IMG/VR virus record: IMGVR_UViG_3300037245_001295
Location: 60,741 to 124,740 of that record
From: a virus
Direction: 5' to 3' (one strand)
Length of the DNA: 64,000 nt
Shown here: in pieces, positions 31,713-40,109 of the stretch
Position numbering within the stretch: position 1 is the stretch's first letter
Layout: each line of letters starts with the position of its first letter
The notes under the pieces: generated by a model
The model's input: only the letters and a program-made list of their open reading frames with translations
Database searches by the model: none
Told to the model about the DNA's origin: nothing
Made by a program: the position numbers and the translations under genes

Positions 31713-31921
31713 TGGCAGTGCAACCTTGCACACGCGATGGAAAGCCGGGTTACCGGGCGATCAGCCCGCACGGTGAAGGGGATTGTTTCCTGTACCGAGA
31801 CGGCGACCCTGGTGGCCAGGCGCGGGCAAAGGCATTTGCCCGACAGCAGCTTGTCACAATCACAGCCCGGTCAAACGACGAAAATATTCAAGCAGTGATC
31901 GAATCAATCGAGTGCATTTAG
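31712..31921 (+). CDS. Small protein of GYK/FCY phage family, copy 1
   Basis: A 69-residue protein: PCTRDGKPGYRAI, then DCFLYRDGDPGGQARAKAFARQQ. The pattern (C, GxPGY, then CFxY, a short charged motif, then AKxxAxxQ) is shared with the next gene and with small proteins in many phages. Function unknown. Starts in the previous TGA. Confidence 0.72.
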   Translation: MAVQPCTRDGKPGYRAISPHGEGDCFLYRDGDPGGQARAKAFARQQLVTITARSNDENIQAVIESIECI

Positions 31922-31930
31922 GAGACTGCG

Positions 31931-32101
31931 ATGCCTATTCAAGTTTGCTCTAAAGACGGCGACCCCGGCTATAAGTACGGTGAGGGGGGCTTCTGCTACA
32001 CCTACAAGGGTGGAGACGAAGCGGGGCGTAGGGAAGCGAAGCAGAAGGCAGCGATGCAAGGCGCAGCAATCGAGCGTCGAGGCGGGGAGTCCCACGAATG
32101 A
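31931..32101 (+). CDS. Small protein of GYK/FCY phage family, copy 2
   Basis: A 56-residue protein with CSKDGDPGYKYGEGG, FCYTYKGGDEAGRREAK. It aligns with the preceding gene along its length; it has the typical form seen in phage head regions. The ATG has GGAGACTGCG upstream. Confidence 0.74.
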   Translation: MPIQVCSKDGDPGYKYGEGGFCYTYKGGDEAGRREAKQKAAMQGAAIERRGGESHE

Positions 32102-32625
32102 TCCTCCGTAGCAACCCAAACAATTGGTCATGTCTCCCCACCGCATTCGCGATGGCACTTGGGCGGGTTCCTGAGTGGGTAATTGAACAGATTGGACACA
32201 ATGGCAGTGCTGAACCCTATAAGGCGGCGGGCCTTAAAGCGGGCTTCCACGAGCAGGAGTGCATTGAAGTTGCCCTGGGCTTGGGTTACACTTGCACACC
32301 TATTGAAGCCGTGCCGACCATTTCTCCGTACCAGCACGGAGGGGACGCACGACCCGTCTATTTTGGGGAGGGGTTGTCCGGCAATTTTGAGGCGGGGGTG
32401 TCCGGCAATTGGGTACGTTTGTTGCGGCACATGGTTGGTACTTGCGGTGTTCTGACTGGCACGTATGCAAAGCTCACCGATCCCACCTGTGTTCGTGGCC
32501 ACGCTGTCGCCTGGGACGGTGTGACAACACAGAAGATTCACGATCCAATCGGCCCCCGCTGCTACTCGTTTGTGGAGGCTGCTAAATACGGATTCACCCC
32601 TGGATGCTTTTGGAAGGTGGAATAA
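32098..32625 (+). CDS. Papain-like cysteine peptidase-like protein
   Basis: A 175-residue protein. NNWSCLPTAF at the start puts Cys12 in the classical catalytic position after Trp/Ser, GHAVAWDG gives His135, and HDP gives Asp149: a Cys-His-Asp triad in C39/NlpC-like order. It could cleave a peptide, act as a deubiquitinase-like or transglutaminase-like enzyme. Starts in the previous TGA. No signal peptide. Confidence 0.68.
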   Translation: MILRSNPNNWSCLPTAFAMALGRVPEWVIEQIGHNGSAEPYKAAGLKAGFHEQECIEVALGLGYTCTPIEAVPTISPYQHGGDARPVYFGEGLSGNFEAGVSGNWVRLLRHMVGTCGVLTGTYAKLTDPTCVRGHAVAWDGVTTQKIHDPIGPRCYSFVEAAKYGFTPGCFWKVE

Positions 32626-33332
32626 TGTCAAAGTGTATGGTTAGGCTCACACCGAGCCAACTGACGAGCGTCTCTGTTATACATCCATTGCTGTACGTGA
32701 CAGATGGGCCTCTCGATGAAGAACAACTTAGCGAGCTAGTACCACTAGCGTTGGAAGGGGATGAATATGCACGGAACGAGTTAGTAGTTGGCCACCTATC
32801 AATGCTGAGCCACACGGTTGGTCGTTACCTTTACCACTGGCCCTTAACCCGGCGATTCCTTGACGAGATGGTGTCGGCGGGCGTGTTCGGAATGGTGCAT
32901 GCCTTGCAGATTCTTAACGAAGAGTCATTGGAAGGTAAGACCATCGGTACGTATCTACTCCAGCATATCTACAAGCACATAGAAACTGAAGTCTGCGCAT
33001 TGCGGGGCATAGCCCCCGCCCCGATACGTACAAATCAAAGGCGTGTGAAAGAGGGCCTCGATCCAATTTTCGGGGACGTTGTTGGCGACACAGCTTCCTC
33101 AAAACTGACGGATGGGTACAGTTATATCGAGTCCGGCTTTGAGGAGATTGACGTGCTTGAGGCCCTTAACCTTCTGCGGGACGAATTTGAGCTTTTGGAC
33201 CTCATCTTCGAGCCTGAGAATTGGGGTAAGACTAATCGCGAACTGTCGGACCTCACCGGAGTACCAAGGCGAACTGTCCATTGGTACCGAACAGAGCTAC
33301 TACGACGCTACCAAGAATTGACTGACAAGTAA
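32625..33332 (+). CDS. Sigma-70-like transcription factor
   Basis: A 235-residue protein. Residues 35-110 resemble region 2 (ALEGDEYARNELVVGHLSML, then DEMVSAGVFGMVHALQ), and the end contains a region 4 helix-turn-helix (KTNRELSDLTGVPRRTVHWYR). It should direct host RNA polymerase to phage promoters, perhaps late ones. The promoter motif it recognises is not known from this window. It shares its start with the preceding stop (TAATG). Confidence 0.82.
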   Translation: MSKCMVRLTPSQLTSVSVIHPLLYVTDGPLDEEQLSELVPLALEGDEYARNELVVGHLSMLSHTVGRYLYHWPLTRRFLDEMVSAGVFGMVHALQILNEESLEGKTIGTYLLQHIYKHIETEVCALRGIAPAPIRTNQRRVKEGLDPIFGDVVGDTASSKLTDGYSYIESGFEEIDVLEALNLLRDEFELLDLIFEPENWGKTNRELSDLTGVPRRTVHWYRTELLRRYQELTDK

Positions 33333-33350
33333 CCCTACGGAGACTAATCA

Positions 33351-33806
33351 ATGAAATTTTTCCTGAGACTTATTCCCGCGATATTGGTGGCCGCCCTTCT
33401 CGGTTGGAGCATCATGTCTGAAATCCAGCAAGAGAAACTCTTGTCAAGGCTTAATGATGCTGAGGCGAACGTTGACGCCATCGCTGACGCCCAAGATTTT
33501 GCAATGCCGCTCATCGGGTTGTCGGAGCAACTTGCCAGAGAAAACGCAATGTTCACCCAGGTCATTGATCGGGCTCGTGACATTGTCACTGCGAAGGACT
33601 TAGAATTGGTTCAGACCAAGGAGTCCCTCAACAGTTCCATCGAGCTTCTGCAAGAGCAGATCGTTGAGAACAACCGGTGCGTTGACGAGATTCGAGCCCT
33701 GGAGAGCCATATTAGGGCGCTGCGACGAACTGTAAATGAGCTTATGAGTAAAATCCCTGACGCGGGCGTTTTGGATTACCCTTACGATCCCGCCTACAAC
33801 AACTAG
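33351..33806 (+). CDS. Membrane-anchored coiled-coil protein, spanin-like
   Basis: A 151-residue protein with an N-terminal membrane segment (residues 5-23) and a long coiled coil (about 25-135) before a Pro/Tyr end. The layout is that of an inner-membrane spanin (Rz-like), exposed in the periplasm. No matching outer lipoprotein is adjacent, although a lipoprotein exists at 5255. Lysis role is a guess. Confidence 0.6.
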   Translation: MKFFLRLIPAILVAALLGWSIMSEIQQEKLLSRLNDAEANVDAIADAQDFAMPLIGLSEQLARENAMFTQVIDRARDIVTAKDLELVQTKESLNSSIELLQEQIVENNRCVDEIRALESHIRALRRTVNELMSKIPDAGVLDYPYDPAYNN

Positions 33807-33817
33807 GAGCCAACCCA

Positions 33818-34015
33818 ATGATTGATTCCCTATACCGAACCCTGTGTTACTGCATTATCATCCTTGGTGGCGTGTACTTCGGCAGTTATGTCGCCGCCAT
33901 TGAGCAGCGAGTGACCGCCTTAGAAGACCGGGCTCGCAATAGTTTTGTGATCCCCCGTCCATTGCCATTTGACATTACCATTGACCGCAACAAAAGAGGA
34001 GACGATTCCAAGTGA
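33818..34015 (+). CDS. Small single-pass membrane protein
   Basis: A 65-residue protein with an N-terminal membrane segment (about residues 7-28) followed by a charged coiled-coil segment. AGGAGCC precedes the ATG 11 bases after the previous stop. Likely partner of the preceding membrane protein, but function unknown. Confidence 0.66.
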   Translation: MIDSLYRTLCYCIIILGGVYFGSYVAAIEQRVTALEDRARNSFVIPRPLPFDITIDRNKRGDDSK

Positions 34016-34275
34016 GTTTGCAACGAGTATTAGAAGACGTAGTGAATGAACGAGCACACCAAGAGAACCGGTGGGGCGTCGTCAATGACGACCGCAACAC
34101 CTTTGAGGACTGGCGTACCTACATGAACAAGTACAGCTTTCGAGTCGGGCATGCTATGCCTAATTCGCCAACGCAGAGGCGACGACTGATTCAAGTGGCG
34201 GCCCTGGCGGTAGCTGCGATCGAGTCCTTTGATAGAAACCGTGGATTCCCTGTGCCTGTACCGGAGGTGTTTTGA
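34012..34275 (+). CDS. Conserved phage protein with R..Q...WG pattern
   Basis: An 87-residue protein starting at a GTG in the previous TGA. VNERAHQENRWGVVNDD and the C-terminal VAALAVAAIESFDR are typical of a group of phage proteins often annotated as of unknown function near MazG-type genes. Presumably helical. Confidence 0.72.
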   Translation: MSLQRVLEDVVNERAHQENRWGVVNDDRNTFEDWRTYMNKYSFRVGHAMPNSPTQRRRLIQVAALAVAAIESFDRNRGFPVPVPEVF

Positions 34276-34276
34276 G

Positions 34277-35386
34277 ATGAATTTACCACGTCGGGAATTT
34301 CTGATGTTGGCCAAGAAGTACACCCCTGGCAAGATGCCGGTAGGTGGTTACTATCTTAGTGAGAAGTTAGACGGCACCCGCGCGTTTTGGGATGGCGGGA
34401 TCAGCCGTGGCGTGCCAACTATTCAGGTTCCGTATGCCAATATCACCGACCCCAAGACTGGGAAGATCAAGAAAAAGATCAAGCCCGTCGCCACAGGCCT
34501 GTGGTCACGTTATGGTAACCCGATCATTGCCCCAGACTGGTTTCTAAACACCCTACCCTGTATGCCGCTCGATGGCGAAATCTGGGCGGGCCGTGGCAAC
34601 TTCCAACTCTGCCGCTCTATCTGTGCCGGGGACACCCCTGGCCCAGATTGGGATAAGGCTGAGTTCGCCGTGTTCGGCTGCCCTCCGCTAGGCATCATAT
34701 TTGGCAACGGACGTATCAAGAACCAGCACATGGTGATGAACATTGTGGCCGCCGACATAAAACGCTGGCTGAAAACGAAAGAGAAATCGTTTCCAGATTT
34801 CTACTACCTCTCGGCCGCGAATGGTCGAGTACCATTTGATTACGAGCTTACCTGCCTGCAAGATTCCTTGGATTCGTCCAGTCGCGTCTACCTTCACCGT
34901 CAGCGAAAACTGCCGAGGGGCATCGTGGAAGCGGCGTTGGCGGTTGAGGTGGAGTTGAAGAAGGTGCTAGACCTTGGTGGCGAAGGCATTGTCCTGCGTA
35001 ACCCCGATTCTCCGTGGCTGCCGAAGCGGCTCACTACCTTGTTGAAGTACAAACCATTCAGCGACGACGAGGGGATTATCGTCGGCTTTACGGCTGGCCG
35101 GAAAACCGACAAAGGCTCAAAGCTATTGGGCAAGATCGGGGCCTTGATCTTGGATTACAAGGGCAAGCGATTGGAGCTTTCGGGCTTAACCCATGAGGAG
35201 AGGAAGTTCGACGACACTGGCATCCTTCTCGCAAGTGGTTATGCCGCTAAGAATCCCGGCAAAGACATGCCTGCCGGTACGCAGGGGGTTCACTTCAAGC
35301 TCGGAGACTCCGTCACGTTCAAATACCGCGAACTATCAGACGACGGTATTCCGAAAGAGGCTCGATATTGGAGGAAGCGATGTTAG
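34277..35386 (+). CDS. ATP-dependent DNA ligase
   Basis: A 369-residue ligase. Motif I EKLDGTRAF places the adenylated Lys at residue 30; LDGEIW is motif III, GGEGIVLR motif IV and LLKYKPF motif V, followed by an OB domain rich in beta strands. No BRCT or zinc finger. It seals nicks in double-stranded DNA during replication and repair. It starts 1 base after the previous stop. Confidence 0.94.
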   Translation: MNLPRREFLMLAKKYTPGKMPVGGYYLSEKLDGTRAFWDGGISRGVPTIQVPYANITDPKTGKIKKKIKPVATGLWSRYGNPIIAPDWFLNTLPCMPLDGEIWAGRGNFQLCRSICAGDTPGPDWDKAEFAVFGCPPLGIIFGNGRIKNQHMVMNIVAADIKRWLKTKEKSFPDFYYLSAANGRVPFDYELTCLQDSLDSSSRVYLHRQRKLPRGIVEAALAVEVELKKVLDLGGEGIVLRNPDSPWLPKRLTTLLKYKPFSDDEGIIVGFTAGRKTDKGSKLLGKIGALILDYKGKRLELSGLTHEERKFDDTGILLASGYAAKNPGKDMPAGTQGVHFKLGDSVTFKYRELSDDGIPKEARYWRKRC

Positions 35387-35640
35387 AGTATCTATTTACC
35401 GGCGCAGTGAGAGACCTGAGGAAGCAGGGCTGGACACAGCCTTCCGGGGACAACCCGCTGCTGTTCTGCCACCCTGAATTCGGCACGCATGAGTTTTTCA
35501 ACGCATGCTACATCCAGTGCAATGCAGCCCGCTACCGACGCCGCCTCTGGTGGGCGGCCAGAATACGCCCTGCTATTTACAACTTAATTATCGTTGCCTT
35601 ACTCCTTCTTACTGCCTGCAAACTCATGGGGATTCTATGA
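35380..35640 (+). CDS. Hypothetical protein with C-terminal membrane segment
   Basis: An 86-residue protein with a soluble N-terminal part containing Cys and His (LLFCHPEF, ACYIQC) and a hydrophobic stretch at the end (residues 64-82). GAGGAAGCG precedes the ATG, which overlaps the ligase stop. Ends in ATGA with the deaminase. Confidence 0.66.
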   Translation: MLEYLFTGAVRDLRKQGWTQPSGDNPLLFCHPEFGTHEFFNACYIQCNAARYRRRLWWAARIRPAIYNLIIVALLLLTACKLMGIL

Positions 35641-36131
35641 CTTACCAAGAACTACTTCGTGAGGCCTACAAGTGGGCCGAGAAAGTCAGCGACGACCGCA
35701 GTACGAAGAACGGCTCGCTTCTTATTAGGGGCAGCCAAATGGTACCCCTATTGTTTGGCTCAAATCGTTTTCCCACGCGGTCCTTAGCCAAGAATGAGGC
35801 TAACCACGAGCGCCCGCGCAAGTACGCCTTCACCGAACACGCCGAGCGAGATGTTATCTATTTAGCTGCAAAGTGTGGCCTATCCACGTCGGGGCTTGTT
35901 ATGGTCTGCCCGTGGGCTTGCTGCGCCGAGTGTGCCCGTGCTATCGTCATGGCAGGTATCGTGTCAGTCATAGCCCACAAGCAAGCCCACGACAAGTCAC
36001 CGGAGCGTTGGCGTCAGGCTATCGTGGACGGCCAGGTGATTCTTGCCGCCGGGGGTGTGTGTATCGAGTTTTGGGATGGAAAAGTTGGCGGTGTTGAAAA
36101 CCTTTTTAATGGAGAAATCTGGTGCCCATAA
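35637..36131 (+). CDS. dCMP deaminase-like zinc enzyme
   Basis: A 164-residue protein with HAERDVIYLAAK (zinc His and catalytic Glu at residues 68-70) and CPWACCAECARAI (zinc Cys). This is the cytidine/deoxycytidylate deaminase fold. It should convert dCMP to dUMP for dTTP synthesis. It lies in the nucleotide block with a MazG-like gene and overlaps that gene by 10 bases. Confidence 0.86.
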   Translation: MTYQELLREAYKWAEKVSDDRSTKNGSLLIRGSQMVPLLFGSNRFPTRSLAKNEANHERPRKYAFTEHAERDVIYLAAKCGLSTSGLVMVCPWACCAECARAIVMAGIVSVIAHKQAHDKSPERWRQAIVDGQVILAAGGVCIEFWDGKVGGVENLFNGEIWCP

Positions 36132-36475
36132 ACACATTCGATGAATACCAAGAAGCGGCCGTTAAGACGGCCATCTATCCCACGGGTGCAGAGGTCTGGT
36201 ACCCGGCATTGGGTCTAGCAGGGGGAGCAGGGGAGGTGGCCAATCAGGTCAAGAAGATTCTCCACGACGATGACTTTTGCACATTCACGTCGCCTTCAAT
36301 TACTGACGAGCGGCGAGCCGCTGTTAGGCAGGAAATCGGCGGCGTAATGTGGTATGTAGCTGCCCTTTGCACAGACCTTAATCTAAATCTTGGCGACGTG
36401 TGCCGTGAGAACATTGAGATTCTCGCCAGTCGCCAGGAGCGCGGAACCCTTCGGGGCGGCGGAGACAACCGATGA
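36122..36475 (+). CDS. MazG-like nucleotide pyrophosphohydrolase
   Basis: A 117-residue protein starting at a GTG. LGLAGGAGEVANQVKK near residue 30 and EIGGVMWYVAALCTDL near residue 73 are the two helices of MazG-like enzymes, with the acidic residues that bind magnesium. Phage MazG proteins hydrolyse NTPs or alarmones. The first Glu of the usual GE..GE pair is Gly (LAGGAGE), a small departure. Confidence 0.82.
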   Translation: MPINTFDEYQEAAVKTAIYPTGAEVWYPALGLAGGAGEVANQVKKILHDDDFCTFTSPSITDERRAAVRQEIGGVMWYVAALCTDLNLNLGDVCRENIEILASRQERGTLRGGGDNR

Positions 36476-36672
36476 GCGAGCCCATCTTATGCCAACATGC
36501 TTACGCAGCAGCGATCGACGCTGGGCACGCCTTGCTGGATGAGGCGGTACGGGCCGACCAGTGCGGAGCGGCTATGTGGGCCTCAAAGTACCGAGCGGCT
36601 GCGAAAGACGAGTATCGCCGTGCCAAGGAGATCAAAGACGAACTGAAAGGAACCCCTTATGAGATTACCTGA
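36472..36672 (+). CDS. Small helical hypothetical protein
   Basis: A 66-residue Ala-rich helical protein with a charged end. It is coupled on both sides (ATGA before, 14-base overlap after). No motif. Confidence 0.66.
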   Translation: MSEPILCQHAYAAAIDAGHALLDEAVRADQCGAAMWASKYRAAAKDEYRRAKEIKDELKGTPYEIT

Positions 36673-37669
36673 ATACCTCTCGCCGTCGTCCCTCACTCTG
36701 TGGGAGACGAACCGCGAAGACTATTACTTGAAGCATCTGGTCGCTGAGCGACCGCCTCGCACGCCACAGATGGACTACATGTCTATTGGCTCGGCCTTCG
36801 ACGCCTACGTCAAGGCCGCCCTCCATGAATCCCTCTATGGCAAAGGTGCCGATCCGCAGTTTGATCTGGCCGCACTCTTTGAGGAGCAGGTTGAGCCCCA
36901 TAACCGGGACTGGGCTTGGGAGGCGGGGAAGTATGCCTTTGAGGCCTACCTTCTCACAGGGTCTTATGGCGAGTTGCTGGCCATGCTTCTTAATAGTAGG
37001 GAGCCGCCCAAGTTTGAGTTCACAGTCCGAGGCGAAGTCAACGGCGTGCCCGTGATGGGTAAGCCAGACGCGCGGTTTGTCCATGAGTCAGGTGCTCATG
37101 TTATCCTTGACTGGAAGGTAAACGGCTTCTGCTCGAAGACAGGGGCCAGCCCCTACAAAGGGTTCAGGATCATACGCGACGGGTGGGGGCCTGAGACCGC
37201 GAAGCCTAGCAGAGGGGTTGGCAAAGCCCACAAGCTGTATGAGCCCATCACCCATGAAGGTATGGAAATCAGCGCACACTACATGGAAGAGACTAGCAAA
37301 GACTGGGCTGACCAATTGTCGATCTACGGATGGATGCTTGGGGAGGAAGTTGGGGCCGAGAATGTTGTGGTCTGTATCGACCAATTGGCGTGCAAGAACA
37401 ACGGCCAGTATCCGTTGATTCGGGTGGCAAATCATTGCTGTCGAATCTCAGAAACATGGCAGAAGAGTTTGGTCGAACGGTTGCGTAACTGTTGGACGGC
37501 TATTACGTCGGGGTATGTCTTCAATGACACCATGAGTCAAGAAGAGAGTGACGAACGGTGTGAGATTTTAGACATGCGGGCGTCGGCACACGGAGAAGCT
37601 GAACTAGGAGGAGTTGAAGCATGGGTATGCGAGATCGCCCGAGAGGCTACAGGATTCCGAAAGCGTTAA
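36659..37669 (+). CDS. PD-(D/E)XK nuclease, RecB/Cas4-like
   Basis: A 336-residue protein. GKPDARF (Asp137) and ILDWKVN (Asp151, Lys153) form the PD-(D/E)XK site; an upstream GSAFD motif (residues 44-48) is typical of RecB-like exonucleases. It is a DNA exonuclease likely acting on ends in recombination or host DNA breakdown. No Cys cluster of the Cas4 iron-sulfur type is seen. The last part overlaps the acetyltransferase gene by 49 bases. Confidence 0.86.
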   Translation: MRLPEYLSPSSLTLWETNREDYYLKHLVAERPPRTPQMDYMSIGSAFDAYVKAALHESLYGKGADPQFDLAALFEEQVEPHNRDWAWEAGKYAFEAYLLTGSYGELLAMLLNSREPPKFEFTVRGEVNGVPVMGKPDARFVHESGAHVILDWKVNGFCSKTGASPYKGFRIIRDGWGPETAKPSRGVGKAHKLYEPITHEGMEISAHYMEETSKDWADQLSIYGWMLGEEVGAENVVVCIDQLACKNNGQYPLIRVANHCCRISETWQKSLVERLRNCWTAITSGYVFNDTMSQEESDERCEILDMRASAHGEAELGGVEAWVCEIAREATGFRKR

Positions 37670-38154
37670 ACGTCCGCCCCGGCGGCGACCGTGACGTGAA
37701 TCTTGTCAAAGATTTGGATTTGAAATGTTATCACTATCCGTGGGGTCCAGATGACTGGGCCGCCACCGTAGGCGCTGACCCGGCAAAGTGGTGCATTGCC
37801 ACAATAAGGGATCGCCCTGTGGGCTTCGCGATATGGCGACAAGCAAAGGATACGGGCCTGTTAAACCGCATTGGCGTCCACCCGGACAGTCGGAAGCAAG
37901 GTATCGGAACTGAGATACTGAGGCATGTGCTTCGGTGCGTTCGTACTAGCGGCGCGAAGGAGCTAAGCCTGACGGTGCCTGAGATTAACTGCTTCCCTGG
38001 GCACCCTGATGATGTAAGTGCGTGGCTATTGACCCGAGGCTTCCGTGCCGCGCCGCCAATCGTCCATGAGTACGCCTACATGTACGGTCACTGGGTGGAT
38101 GGATTCTGTTTTGTCAAACAAATTAAGGGGAGTCGCAATGAGCCTGTTGTTTGA
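37621..38154 (+). CDS. GNAT-family acetyltransferase
   Basis: A 177-residue protein. LLNRIGVHPDSRKQGIGTEIL is the acetyl-CoA binding motif A of GNAT enzymes. AGGAGGAGTTGAAGC in front of the ATG is a strong ribosome site although it lies inside the nuclease gene. Targets could be a host or phage protein, or a small molecule. Confidence 0.85.
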   Translation: MGMRDRPRGYRIPKALNVRPGGDRDVNLVKDLDLKCYHYPWGPDDWAATVGADPAKWCIATIRDRPVGFAIWRQAKDTGLLNRIGVHPDSRKQGIGTEILRHVLRCVRTSGAKELSLTVPEINCFPGHPDDVSAWLLTRGFRAAPPIVHEYAYMYGHWVDGFCFVKQIKGSRNEPVV

Positions 38155-38389
38155 AGCATGTATCGAACGAATTGCTAACGGCAAAGCTAGTGGGGAGCAT
38201 CTCGTCAAACTATTCGAGATTTTAGCGTCGGACGCTAAGAACTTGGACGAGACCGCTCTTAGTTTGGCTGTGTGCTATTTGGACCCTGATGACGATTACC
38301 CGGTGGAAGTGGTGGGGCAATACGTCCCTGAGCTACATCTAGTAGTGAGACGTATTGAACCCGATGACGTTGAGGATTCCGATGACTGA
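38138..38389 (+). CDS. Small acidic hypothetical protein
   Basis: An 83-residue helical protein with a Glu/Asp-rich end. AAGGGGAGTCGCA precedes the ATG. No motif. Overlaps the preceding and following genes slightly. Confidence 0.7.
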   Translation: MSLLFEACIERIANGKASGEHLVKLFEILASDAKNLDETALSLAVCYLDPDDDYPVEVVGQYVPELHLVVRRIEPDDVEDSDD

Positions 38390-38624
38390 GCAATTGAACC
38401 CGAAACTGAAACTAAGGGAGTTTCTACGATGCGTCAACTACCTTGGTCTCGTTTGTGACGGTGACCCGGACGTTGAATTTGAGATAAATGGCTCCAAAGT
38501 GGCCTTGGACAGTATGACTATGACGCTAGGTCCGTGCGACTTCGCTATCAAGCGAGGCGACTTACGGAAGATACCAGATTGGGATGAGACACTGTTAATT
38601 CGACTTGAGGCTAGAGATGGATAA
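38382..38624 (+). CDS. Hypothetical protein
   Basis: An 80-residue protein, beta-rich with mixed charge, starting after GAGGATTCCG and overlapping the previous stop by 8 bases. No family recognised. Confidence 0.68.
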   Translation: MTEQLNPKLKLREFLRCVNYLGLVCDGDPDVEFEINGSKVALDSMTMTLGPCDFAIKRGDLRKIPDWDETLLIRLEARDG

Positions 38625-39039
38625 GAAACTGAAAGCGTGTTTGTATGTCGATGTATGCGGCGGTACGCCCTCCGAGAATCGGGCGAACGCCGGAGCCGCA
38701 TACACCGCGATGATCGAGTGGCTGACGCTGTACGTTGTCTCCTGCGATGTTCTAACGGGCATCCGACCGTTTCAACTCGGCTACCGCCCCTTCGACATCT
38801 ATCTAGTAGACATAGGGGGTTGCCCCCTACCCCTAAAACTCGACTTCATGTCCGAGGTGGGGGATACCGTGCGGTCGCGTCCGAGCCGCACGTACCTCTT
38901 TTGGACGGGCGAGAGTTGGGAGGCTTTTCAGGCCGCTAATCCCGATCTTAAAGACTGTTCCAATTGTATCAATTGCTGCGACGTGGATGTTTTTGAGAAA
39001 ATTGCCGAAATTCTGCTTGACAACGAGAAAGTAATGTGA
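38617..39039 (+). CDS. Hypothetical protein with C-terminal Cys cluster
   Basis: A 140-residue protein. The end CSNCINCCDVDVF holds four Cys residues within nine, a probable metal site. The first part is mixed. The -35 box of the next promoter lies in its last codons. No family recognised. Confidence 0.7.
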   Translation: MDKKLKACLYVDVCGGTPSENRANAGAAYTAMIEWLTLYVVSCDVLTGIRPFQLGYRPFDIYLVDIGGCPLPLKLDFMSEVGDTVRSRPSRTYLFWTGESWEAFQAANPDLKDCSNCINCCDVDVFEKIAEILLDNEKVM

Positions 39040-39045
39040 TATACT
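39017..39045 (+). promoter_or_regulatory. Sigma-70-type promoter, TTGACA-17-TATACT
   Basis: TTGACA at 39017-39022 and TATACT at 39040-39045, spacer 17, with TTGTAATAGAG following. The leader before the ATG at 39097 has a hairpin gcggc/gccgc around 39055-39075. Confidence 0.82.
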
Positions 39046-39096
39046 TGTAATAGAGCGGCACGGAGAAGGGCCGCGCACCTTTACTTGTGAGACAAC

Positions 39097-39861
39097 ATGC
39101 CTTACCGATTCGAGAGAATTGACACTGCGACGACGCCCGTTCAGCTTAGCGCCCTATTGCCTCTGATGGAGCGGCGGCAGTACGACATCACTCAGTACAT
39201 CGCAGTCCGGTGCTATGAAACGTCGGCGGGTCCGCCTATGTCTCGCGGCAAAGCGGCTCCATGGTATGATGACTTCAATCCAGATCAGCTATACCTGCCA
39301 TTCGAGGGGTTCCAGCCCGTCGAAGTGCAGTCGATCTACAATAACTTCTCACCTGAGATGGGCGACGGTTGGGTAATTTCCCACACACGCCACGGCTCTC
39401 GGCGGCACAGGGATATTTCGTTCCATGAGCGTCAGACATTCGCGCCTAATCGCATCCTGTCGTTGTCCGTGTTTAAGCGAGTGCAGGTCGATGGGGGCGC
39501 ACCTCGCCCTTTCGTTCGAGCCTCAGTAGATTCGCCGGCCTTTCGTTCAACGCAGAGGACTGGCGGAGCGCCTTCACCTGCCTCGCAAGAGCCTATAGCC
39601 CTGGCAATGCAGTCGGGAGTGCGGGACATATTAGCGGCTAACGTGGGGTCACTGGTCGCGATCAATGAGGATGTGGTGATGGACGAAGGCGGCATGTTCC
39701 ACACGCGCACGACAGGTAGGGCGGTTGCCAGACTTATTCGCGCCGACGTCAGTGCGGATCATGGCTACATCGAATTTACCCTCGAAGTACGGGGCCACCA
39801 GTCAATAGCAAGTATACGTGTGGCTTATCGTGAAGCAGTCCAATCGAGCATAAGGTGGTAG
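39097..39861 (+). CDS. Hypothetical protein
   Basis: A 254-residue basic, beta-rich protein with no recognised domain, first gene after the 39017 promoter. Repeated Arg-His and Ser-rich parts in the middle suggest a flexible linker (about residues 100-175). Possibly a structural or DNA-binding protein. Confidence 0.75.
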   Translation: MPYRFERIDTATTPVQLSALLPLMERRQYDITQYIAVRCYETSAGPPMSRGKAAPWYDDFNPDQLYLPFEGFQPVEVQSIYNNFSPEMGDGWVISHTRHGSRRHRDISFHERQTFAPNRILSLSVFKRVQVDGGAPRPFVRASVDSPAFRSTQRTGGAPSPASQEPIALAMQSGVRDILAANVGSLVAINEDVVMDEGGMFHTRTTGRAVARLIRADVSADHGYIEFTLEVRGHQSIASIRVAYREAVQSSIRW

Positions 39862-39863
39862 AA

Positions 39864-40109
39864 ATGGCATTCGTAAATCAGTTTGGCAGTATCGACGATG
39901 ACCAGCAGAAGGCGTTCGAGAAATCCCTTGATTCTGATGTTGAGGCCTACTTGAATTCACTGATTGATAAAGGTGTGTCGCTGGCCGACGTTCGGCTCGC
40001 CGTTCACCACCTAATGGCTTCGATGTACATGGTAGAGGCGGGGGTTATCCTCCGCGAGCAGATCAAGGCCCGACGCGCAAAGCACTTTCCAAGTCAGGGT
40101 GAGAAATGA
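39864..40109 (+). CDS. Small acidic helical protein
   Basis: An 81-residue helical protein starting 2 bases after the previous stop behind GGTGG. Ends in ATGA with the methyltransferase start. No motif. Confidence 0.7.
   Translation: MAFVNQFGSIDDDQQKAFEKSLDSDVEAYLNSLIDKGVSLADVRLAVHHLMASMYMVEAGVILREQIKARRAKHFPSQGEK

Noticed and set aside
31931-32101. Structural gene block starting near 31.7 kb, since GYK/FCY proteins can occur near head genes
   Set aside because: No portal, capsid, protease or tail genes follow; the neighbours are nuclease, peptidase-like and sigma-like genes.
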